A DNA stretch of 17,089 nt from JACRGC01 sp035288785 (GTDB lineage Archaea; Micrarchaeota; Micrarchaeia; Norongarragalinales; SBBD01), in the NCBI GenBank assembly GCA_035288785.1, contig DATDZF010000049.1:1-17089 (forward strand). The letters are read 5' to 3'. How positions within the stretch are numbered: the stretch's first letter is position 1; every line of letters starts with the position of its first letter. This document shows, piece after piece, positions 6,835 to 12,491 of the stretch. Under the pieces are notes generated by a model. That model had not been told where the DNA came from. It did no database searches and saw only the letters and a program-made list of their open reading frames with translations. Both the position numbers and the translations under genes were made by a program.

Positions 6835-8205
6835 TCAGGGCTTCGAATTTGCGAATTGGGTGAACTCCCCAAAGCCATGCGTCCGGATGGGAAGCGCTTT
6901 CAGCAAGCCCTCGCGCCTCTTAATTTCATGGAGCAAGCCCTCAACGCCCATCCGGTAATTGAGGGACATTTTATTCAGCAAGGAGCACTTTCGCAGCTCC
7001 GGGAGGCTCGGAACAAGCGAATCGGAATTTAGGTCATAGGCAAACAGGATGCGGGGATTGCCAGCAGGGGTTATTTCCGTAATTTCCATGACCCTGCGCA
7101 GTTCCAGGCGCTTTCCCTTCCCGGGATCGTAAATGGAAATCCGCCGCATAACCACGATCAGGTCAATCGCGGATAGGTCGCCGGCAGGAATGCCAAAATG
7201 GCGGAGCCTGGCAAGGGCCTGCCTGCTGTCCCTGCCATGGAAAGTTGCAAAGGAGCCCTTTGCCTGCCCTGATTGCAAGCATTCGAATAGCGCCGCCACC
7301 TCCCCTTCCGACCTGGCCTCGCCGACAACTACCCTATCTGGCCGCATGCGCAGGGAATTTTGGACCAGTTCCCGCATGCCAAGCCCTGCCCGTTCATTCG
7401 AAACCAGGCGGACCTTATGCGGGTGGGGCAACCTCACCTCGGGGGATTCCTCAACTAGCAGGATGCGTTCATCAAGCGGGATGAAGGAGAAGAGCGCATT
7501 GAGAAGGGATGTTTTTCCCGAACCGGTGTTCCCGCAAATAAGGATCGAAATATCGGCGAAGGCAGCGGCCCAAAGGAATGCTGCTGCGCCAAAGGAAATC
7601 GTCCTGTTCGCGGCAAGCTCGGGAATGGAAAGCGGGGAAGCCGTGAATTTCCGTATGGTTATCTCAAAATCATCGGCATTCAGGGGTTTCCAAGAAGCAT
7701 GCAGCCGCGAGCCGTCGGGGAGCATCGCATCCAAAGCAGGGGATGATGAAGTGATCCTTCGCCCCAGTCTGCGGCCGATCTTGTTCATGCACGAGAGGGC
7801 AAATTCCTTTGAGGTGATGAAGCAATTGGTATCGAGCCAGCCCTCGCAACGCCGGTAAACGCGTATTGGAGAATGCGCGCCTGTGACGGCTATTTCCTCG
7901 AGAGCGGGATCGGAGAGCAAAAGATCGAATATCCCAAGGCCCTTGAGGTTCATTTCCGCGATTTGCTTGAGCAGCTCTGCCCTGCTGCGAAGCATCGGGA
8001 ATTGCATGTCCGCGCACACTGCCAAAAGTGCCTCCTCCAGGGATTTTGCGCATATCTTGAAATCAGGTACCGATTGGGAGCGCTGCCGGATATGGCTTGC
8101 CAGTAGGGCTAGCGCCTTTTGCTCAAGAGGGGTTAGCGAGAAATCACCCTCCAAATAGTAAGGCGATTTCAAGGAAGGGTCTGTTTTCCAGCCAAGGTCG
8201 TACAT
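6835..8205 (-). CDS. Type II/IV secretion system ATPase (CpaF/TadA/VirB11-like)
   Basis: This is a hexameric secretion-type ATPase of the GspE/VirB11 superfamily, which in archaea powers assembly of pili or archaella at the inner face of the membrane. The 456-residue protein has an N-terminal helical domain and then LLSDPALEEIAVTG (96-109) and ALDAMLPDGSRLHA (157-170), both typical of CpaF/TadA. Next come Walker A GNTGSGKT (225-232), the Asp-box region RILLVEESPEV (247-257), Walker B RVVVGEARSEGEV (291-303) and the His box GSFATFHG (317-324). All nucleotide-binding motifs are intact. ATG 8205 is preferred over an upstream in-frame start because GGTG (8214-8217) sits 8 nt before it and the TATA box lies at 8251-8259. 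No TadC/FlaJ-type membrane protein or class III signal-peptide pilin gene is in the window, so the partner is elsewhere or unrecognised. The C-terminus after the ATPase core (about 395-456) is longer than the motifs require. Confidence 0.9.
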   Translation of the reverse strand: MYDLGWKTDPSLKSPYYLEGDFSLTPLEQKALALLASHIRQRSQSVPDFKICAKSLEEALLAVCADMQFPMLRSRAELLKQIAEMNLKGLGIFDLLLSDPALEEIAVTGAHSPIRVYRRCEGWLDTNCFITSKEFALSCMNKIGRRLGRRITSSSPALDAMLPDGSRLHASWKPLNADDFEITIRKFTASPLSIPELAANRTISFGAAAFLWAAAFADISILICGNTGSGKTSLLNALFSFIPLDERILLVEESPEVRLPHPHKVRLVSNERAGLGMRELVQNSLRMRPDRVVVGEARSEGEVAALFECLQSGQAKGSFATFHGRDSRQALARLRHFGIPAGDLSAIDLIVVMRRISIYDPGKGKRLELRRVMEITEITPAGNPRILFAYDLNSDSLVPSLPELRKCSLLNKMSLNYRMGVEGLLHEIKRREGLLKALPIRTHGFGEFTQFANSKP

Positions 8206-8250
8206 GGAAGCCACACCAATGGGAGCCCCCACGACGGATTTGGAAAAAAT

Positions 8251-8259
8251 ATTTAATAA
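8251..8259 (-). promoter_or_regulatory. TATA box of the secretion ATPase gene
   Basis: TTATTAAAT on the minus strand is centred about 50 nt upstream of ATG 8205. This predicts a leader of about 24 nt that contains the GGTG ribosome binding site at 8214-8217. Confidence 0.45.
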
Positions 8260-8336
8260 AAATGAGCAAAATAAACGGGGATGGTTACGGCACATTATTT
8301 GATGCAACAAACCCGCCAAATTTTTATGAACAAGTA

Positions 8337-8363
8337 ATAAAATAAATTAAAAAAATAAAAAGC
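8337..8363 (-). terminator. T-rich terminator after the 793-residue surface protein
   Basis: On the minus strand this reads as T-runs of five and seven separated by A, then an AT-rich stretch. It lies directly after the second copy of the gene's 3' end and about 106 bp after the actual stop. It looks like the original terminator, now separated from the gene by the inserted segment. Confidence 0.55.
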
Positions 8364-8364
8364 T

Positions 8365-8385
8365 ACTTGCGCCTTCTTCCCCTCG
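8365..8385 (-). repeat. 21-bp direct repeat, distal copy (displaced 3' end of the surface-protein gene)
   Basis: This is an exact 21-bp copy of 8471-8491. On the minus strand it begins GAGGGGAAGAAGGCGCAAG, the codons for the Arg-rich C-terminus. In copy 8471-8491 the next base gives TAA; in this copy it gives TAG, so both ends carry a stop in the same register. The T-rich terminator follows directly. Confidence 0.9.
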
Positions 8386-8457
8386 ACACCACCAGGGGGA
8401 AGCATCCCCGGGACTTCGCGAGCCTCGCTGGCTTGCGAGGCAAGTCCCCCGTGTCGC
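8385..8457 (+). other. Structured segment foldable into a three-way junction
   Basis: The 73 bases between the direct repeats contain three nested or adjacent inverted repeats. P1 is CGACAC (8385-8390) with GTGTCG (8452-8457). P2 is GGGGA (8397-8401) with TCCCC (8406-8410), loop AGCA. P3 is GGGACTT (8411-8417) with AAGTCCC (8443-8449), continued by CGCGAGCC (8418-8425) with GGCTTGCG (8431-8438), loop TCGCT, and a four-base bulge on one side. P2 and P3 abut and could stack. One pair in P3 is G-U on the plus strand and A-C on the minus, slightly favouring the plus strand as the RNA. It has no T-loop or anticodon arm of normal size, so it is not a tRNA. Function is unknown. Confidence 0.65.
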
Positions 8458-8469
8458 CTCTACCCCCTC

Positions 8470-10851
8470 TTACTTGCGCCTTCTTCCCCTCCTCTTGGGC
8501 TTTTCTTCTTCCTCCTCCTCGCCTTCCTCAACGGATTCCTCCCCCCCTCGCCTAAGCACGAAGTAAAGCGCTGCAACTATGATCAGGAATGCCACGAGCA
8601 GGAGCGGTATCGTGCCAAGGTTGCCCGAAACGCCGCCGTTGTCAGCACCCTCGCCTGTGACATTCACGGCAAGGATGACTGGCTTATACCCGGTGCGGGA
8701 AAGCGTGATCAGGAACGCGCCGGTCCCAAGGCCTTGCATGAAATTGCCCTGTTCATCGGTCTGGTTGATTGTGACATTCCCAGCTTCGTCGGAAATCTCC
8801 ACCTTGACATCAGGAAGGGTCCTTATCAGCAAGGTGTCGTTGGTGTAATTTATTTCCGCATCAAGTTCCTTTGAACCGCCAGCCACGGGGGCGGATGGGA
8901 CGGGCGTGATGGTCGTTGCCGGGGCCGACTTTTCCTCAGGCTCCATCTCGACCTTGAATTGCTTGACTGCGGCCGTTCCCTTGCCCTCCGCCTTCATATC
9001 CACGTTGAAGGTGGTGCCGCACTTGGAGGGTGATGGGAAAATAACCAGCGTGACTTCCCGTGTTTCCCCCGCATCGAGAAGCAAATTGTCTGGTGTGACC
9101 TTCGATCCCTGCGTTGCGGAAAGCGATACCGCGGTTTGCTTGGTCCCCTTATTGATCACTGAAACTGCCTGGCTCTTGATCTCGCATTTGGAGGGGATGA
9201 CTGCCGCATTCGACTTAAGCTCAATGCCATAGCATTGCTCCTTGCTCTTCACCGTAAGGTCAATCTTGAGGCTGTCCTGATTGCCAGGCAGGCTTCCTGA
9301 AGATGCGGAAATGATCCCGTTGTACTTCCCTGGCTCAAGGGAGCATGAATTGAAAGTTGCGCTGAGCGCCATTTTCTGCTTGCTTTTGACAGAGGCGCTG
9401 CTTTCCTTCAAGGTAAGAAAATCGCTCCCACTCTGGAGCGCAAAGGTGTCGTCCTTGATTCCGAAGTTGATGAGCTCGTAGTTCAGGTCTGATTGCTCGC
9501 AGGGGCAAAGCTCAAGTTCGGGGCCCGTGAGCCGGAAATCATAGCATTTTTGCACAGAAATTTCCTTGGTTATGGAGTCCTTTCCCTCCTTTGAAGCGGC
9601 AGTTATCGTCGCAGGGAATGTGCCTGTTGAGGAGTCCTTTGGGATCCCGACCTTGAGTGTGCGCAATTCGCCCTTGCCAAGGCTGATTTTTTCATTGGAA
9701 AGGGTTGCACCAATCCCGCTTACGGAAACCGAATACTCGGCCGGGTTATCCCTGTTCCTTAGCACCAGATCAAATTCGGCCCCATCTTCAGTGCAAATGA
9801 CCTTGTCCGATTGCATCTGCATCTCAACACCTGAGCACTCCCGGGAAACGATTTTGACCGCTTTTTCAACTGACTTCAAGTCTGATTTGGCGTAAAGCTT
9901 GGCGGCATATTCGCCCCGTGGCGCATTGATATTCATTTCAACATCGGCAATCTCGCCCACATGGAGTATGCCTGAAACGGGCTTAAGGGCAATATAAGAT
10001 GAGTCCGATGTCAATTTGATGTTTGCCGGCGAGCCCTTGTTGATAAGTTTTGTCTTGAATAGGGTAGGAACCCCTGCACACACCTGGACACTATCCAATA
10101 CGGTCCAGTCGAATGATTCGCAATCCTTGACCTCTACCTTGACCTGCGAGGTGGCAACATCGGTAGTGGGAACATCTGTTGCCTCATAAAGCGCTTGGGC
10201 CTGGATCTCAAAGGAATACGACCCGACATTCAGCGCAGAAGCATCAATGGTATATTCGAATTCCTTCTGGGAATTCAAGCCAACCAGCACTTTGGAGGAC
10301 GGTAAGCCCACAGACTTTTCGGGCATGTTTTTCGAGGACGCGGAAATAATGTAGGACCTTGCCTCGTCACGGGCAATGTTACGGATCATCATTTTTGAGC
10401 TCGCGGTTTCACCCCTGCAAAGGGAGATTGCCTGCCCCGATGGGAGCTGGACGCAAGCAGATACATCAACGCCAATTGTTGTTTGCGCAGAGCCAAAGGC
10501 CGATTGGGCTTTTACGCTCACGGAGTATTTCCCCGGCACTGCAAAGCAATCAGGGGTAACGAATGCCGTTATGTCCCTTGAGCTGCGGGGCTGGAGGTTG
10601 AATTCCTTGGGGCCGGGAATTGCCCAGGGCTTGTCCCCGCTAGAGCCCATTATGACCGATTCAAGGGAATCGCCTGGATTGGATGCGACAATTTTTACAA
10701 GATTGGTTTCGCAAATACAGCTCGTAATGCCCGTGCTCTCGGGGACCAGCGTCACACCGGCAGCGAAATTCGCAATTGCAAGAAGCATCAGGAATGGAAT
10801 CATTTTCGCGCTCTTCCGACCAAGTCTCATTTGCATCCCCTTTTTTTCCAT
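8470..10851 (-). CDS. Membrane-anchored surface protein with repeated Cys-marked beta-sandwich modules
   Basis: This is a 793-residue exported protein. It has a signal peptide (hydrophobic core about 17-32, cut near residue 32) and then about six tandem modules of 90-110 residues. Most begin with a Cys pair 12-16 apart: C133/C145, C244/C258, C339/C353, C436/C449, C540/C556, with C45/C47 in the first. The strand-rich pattern and phrases such as 'LxxGExxxVxxxI' fit Ig-like CARDB/NEW-type folds of archaeal surface proteins. Residues 664-733 resemble a carboxypeptidase-regulatory/PEGA-like domain (DEQGNFMQGLGTGAFLITL). A membrane helix follows (about 747-766), then a cytoplasmic tail with an acidic run and a basic end, KPKRRGRRRK. 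ATG 10851 is given, but ATG 10836 or 10830 (GGGGAT four bases before the latter) is equally possible and shortens only the signal peptide's front. The 3' end is duplicated downstream (8365-8385). Likely role: envelope structure or cell-surface contact. Confidence 0.85.
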   Translation of the reverse strand: MEKKGMQMRLGRKSAKMIPFLMLLAIANFAAGVTLVPESTGITSCICETNLVKIVASNPGDSLESVIMGSSGDKPWAIPGPKEFNLQPRSSRDITAFVTPDCFAVPGKYSVSVKAQSAFGSAQTTIGVDVSACVQLPSGQAISLCRGETASSKMMIRNIARDEARSYIISASSKNMPEKSVGLPSSKVLVGLNSQKEFEYTIDASALNVGSYSFEIQAQALYEATDVPTTDVATSQVKVEVKDCESFDWTVLDSVQVCAGVPTLFKTKLINKGSPANIKLTSDSSYIALKPVSGILHVGEIADVEMNINAPRGEYAAKLYAKSDLKSVEKAVKIVSRECSGVEMQMQSDKVICTEDGAEFDLVLRNRDNPAEYSVSVSGIGATLSNEKISLGKGELRTLKVGIPKDSSTGTFPATITAASKEGKDSITKEISVQKCYDFRLTGPELELCPCEQSDLNYELINFGIKDDTFALQSGSDFLTLKESSASVKSKQKMALSATFNSCSLEPGKYNGIISASSGSLPGNQDSLKIDLTVKSKEQCYGIELKSNAAVIPSKCEIKSQAVSVINKGTKQTAVSLSATQGSKVTPDNLLLDAGETREVTLVIFPSPSKCGTTFNVDMKAEGKGTAAVKQFKVEMEPEEKSAPATTITPVPSAPVAGGSKELDAEINYTNDTLLIRTLPDVKVEISDEAGNVTINQTDEQGNFMQGLGTGAFLITLSRTGYKPVILAVNVTGEGADNGGVSGNLGTIPLLLVAFLIIVAALYFVLRRGGEESVEEGEEEEEEKPKRRGRRRK
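8471..8491 (-). repeat. 21-bp direct repeat, proximal copy (current 3' end of the surface-protein gene)
   Basis: Exact match to 8365-8385, offset 106 bp. It encodes the terminal Arg/Lys residues of the 793-residue protein and leads into the TAA stop at 8470-8472. The segment between the copies is 85 bp and contains the foldable element. Confidence 0.9.
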
Positions 10852-10937
10852 GCGCGTATGTCCGGCACTCCGGGATCATACCGTTCGCACATCACAAAAT
10901 ATGATATAACTTACTAGTGGTAATAATAGAGAGAATT

Positions 10938-10947
10938 TATAAAAAGG
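10938..10947 (-). promoter_or_regulatory. TATA box (CCTTTTTATA) upstream of the 793-residue surface protein
   Basis: The minus-strand 10-mer CCTTTTTATA, preceded by AAA, is identical to boxes at 12434-12443 and 14568-14577. It predicts transcription starting near 10915, with a leader of about 60-85 nt depending on the start codon. A weaker TATA-like run, GTTATATCA, at 10903-10911 would give a shorter leader. The rest of the 223-bp gap (10852-11074) shows no gene. Confidence 0.5.
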
Positions 10948-11068
10948 TTTGTTTAGGGAGGGGGGAAGAATAACTGAAGGAATTAGGGCGAACAAATGGT
11001 AAAACCGGGGTGAAATGGGGGCGCGGAAATTATATTATTGAATTGGGAATTGGAATTTCGGCGCAGGG

Positions 11069-11074
11069 AAAAAA
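11069..11074 (-). terminator. T6 terminator directly after the two-gene operon
   Basis: On the minus strand the TAA stop is followed directly by TTTTTTCCCT, the same arrangement as at the end of the ATPase gene (6835). Confidence 0.5.
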
Positions 11075-11752
11075 TTATTTGCCTTTTTTCGCACCTGAAT
11101 TGGTTTTTAGAATAACCGGATTCTTGTCATCCCTTGCAGCAACTTCCATGAAATCCTTTTCCCTTGTGCCGGGGCTTTCCTTTTCGAGCGCCTCAAGTGA
11201 TGCGATTATCAGCCGGCCCATTATCTCCGCATCCTTTTCTTCCTCGTAGAGCACCTTTACCTGGGTCGTCCCATCCTTCCGGTCATAAACACGCGTGACA
11301 ACAAAGGGATTGCTGCTGATGAAATTGGCCGGATAGTTGAATTTCGACCCTGCGAGGTACCTTTGCATCACGGAAACCAGGTAGCGCTCAATCCCGAATT
11401 CGAAGTTGTCCACCTTAGTATAGGTTACATTGCGGTCGAGGTAAAATTTCGCCACCCGCGCCTTTGCCTTCTCGAAGTTGAGACGGTAGATGTAAGAGCG
11501 CCTGGCGGAAAAATTAATCGCAATGTCGAGCACGAGGAGCAGGACGAGTATGACCCCTTTGAGGACTAGGTAGGGCAGGAAAATCATCAGGAATGCCCCG
11601 AGCGCCTCCCTTTTAGTCACCCCTTCTTCGAGTAGGGAGGGGACAAGGACCGAAGCGGCAAGGAATCCGGCAATGAAGAGGACTATGGTGAATGCGCGCT
11701 GGTTAAAGAGCCTTATTGCCGCAGTTGAGCCTTTCACAAACTTTCCTAGCAT
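11075..11752 (-). CDS. Two-helix membrane protein, paralogue B
   Basis: This 225-residue protein has two membrane helices (21-41 and 51-80) and a soluble C-terminal domain of about 140 residues. It is a diverged paralogue of the gene just upstream. Shared positions include FLPYLVLKGVILVLLLVLD against LLPFLLYKALLYLLLTLFD, (F/I)EKxxARV then RxVxY, a PFVV strand, and a C-terminal A-x-I-x(4-5)-I-x-SLExL helix. Basic residues after helix 2 suggest the soluble domain is cytoplasmic. It forms an operon with the upstream paralogue: 12 bp separate the stop and this ATG, with GGTG (11758-11761) as ribosome binding site. The C-terminal tail is rich in Lys and Gly. I do not recognise the family. A paired-subunit membrane complex is a reasonable inference. 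Confidence 0.85.
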   Translation of the reverse strand: MLGKFVKGSTAAIRLFNQRAFTIVLFIAGFLAASVLVPSLLEEGVTKREALGAFLMIFLPYLVLKGVILVLLLVLDIAINFSARRSYIYRLNFEKAKARVAKFYLDRNVTYTKVDNFEFGIERYLVSVMQRYLAGSKFNYPANFISSNPFVVTRVYDRKDGTTQVKVLYEEEKDAEIMGRLIIASLEALEKESPGTREKDFMEVAARDDKNPVILKTNSGAKKGK

Positions 11753-11764
11753 ACGGACACCGGT

Positions 11765-12412
11765 TTACCTTCCCATTTCTTCCTCCATCATTTCCTCCTT
11801 GTTTAGGAACTCAAGTGAGTTTATTATTATTTTCGCAAGCACTTTCGCATCGTTGCGCTCCTCTGTGAAGATGCGTATGCTAACGCGCTCCTTGTCCTCG
11901 ACCTGCTTGATCAAGTTCACCACTTTCGATGAGCCGATCGCACGGAAAATCTTGATAACGACAAATGGCCTTTCAGTTGCGACATAAATCAGCGGGAAGC
12001 GCAGGTGAAGTACGCCCCTAATCCATATGAGAGCGCTCTTCTCAAGCCCAAGGGCGATTGTGTCCAAGGACTGGTAGTTTACCTTCCTTTCCACGAGCAC
12101 TTTTGTGACACGCGCCCGCACTTTTTCGATGTCGACATCGTACTCCTTGTCGTAATCGGTATTCGAGATCAATATGAAGTCGAATAGGGTAAGCAGCAAA
12201 TAGAGAAGCGCCTTATACAGGAGGAAGGGCAAAAGCACGACAATTACGGTCATAAGGAACTGGTTGCTCACGTCCGTTGAGGTCAGCACATCCCTGAAAA
12301 TATAAACCGATAGGGGGGAACCCAGTAGGATCACAAGCATCATGGAGAAGCTGCTGTTGACCACCCGGAAAACCTTCGCAAGCATTTGCAGTATGCCGTC
12401 CCAGAACTTCAT
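11765..12412 (-). CDS. Two-helix membrane protein, paralogue A
   Basis: This 215-residue protein has membrane helices at about 22-40 and 52-83, then a charged soluble domain (about 84-215) ending in an acidic/Met-rich tail, EEMMEEEMGR. It is the first gene of a two-gene operon with its paralogue. The ATG at 12412 is chosen, although the frame is open further upstream, because the TATA box CCTTTTTATA (12434-12443) lies about 25 nt before it; translation from upstream would begin before the transcript does. The mRNA is probably leaderless. Two diverged adjacent copies with the same layout suggest a heteromeric complex. No known family was recognised, and no enzymatic motif is visible. Confidence 0.85.
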   Translation of the reverse strand: MKFWDGILQMLAKVFRVVNSSFSMMLVILLGSPLSVYIFRDVLTSTDVSNQFLMTVIVVLLPFLLYKALLYLLLTLFDFILISNTDYDKEYDVDIEKVRARVTKVLVERKVNYQSLDTIALGLEKSALIWIRGVLHLRFPLIYVATERPFVVIKIFRAIGSSKVVNLIKQVEDKERVSIRIFTEERNDAKVLAKIIINSLEFLNKEEMMEEEMGR

Positions 12413-12433
12413 AAGTGCCTTACGGAACGGCGG

Positions 12434-12443
12434 TATAAAAAGG
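12434..12443 (-). promoter_or_regulatory. TATA box (CCTTTTTATA) in the divergent region between the paralogue operon and the first propeller gene
   Basis: On the minus strand it sits 25 nt before ATG 12412. Read on the plus strand, the same bases give TATAAAAA, placing a start near 12463 and a 29-nt leader before the propeller gene at 12492. Only 79 bp separate the two start codons, so one near-symmetric TATA element may serve both directions. Confidence 0.5.
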
Positions 12444-12491
12444 TTTATGAACGATGTGCGACAATGAGATAATTGGAAAGCTGAAATCGCC

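Noticed and set aside
7133..7858. Open frame of 241 codons opposite the secretion ATPase
   Set aside because: It overlaps the Walker motifs of a clear gene. The Ser/Arg/Pro-rich translation is typical of a shadow frame.
8385..8457. The cloverleaf-like segment as a tRNA gene
   Set aside because: No T-arm with a seven-base TTC loop, no anticodon arm of normal size on either strand, and the P2 loop has only four bases.
10852..11074. A small gene in the widest empty gap
   Set aside because: Only very short open frames without ribosome binding sites (for example ATG 10997, five codons). The region is explained by a promoter and a terminator.
12309..12325. GATAGGGGGGAACCC inside the two-helix gene as another copy of the hairpin element
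   Set aside because: It matches only the left arm. There is no complementary C-run and no direct repeat, and it is ordinary coding sequence.
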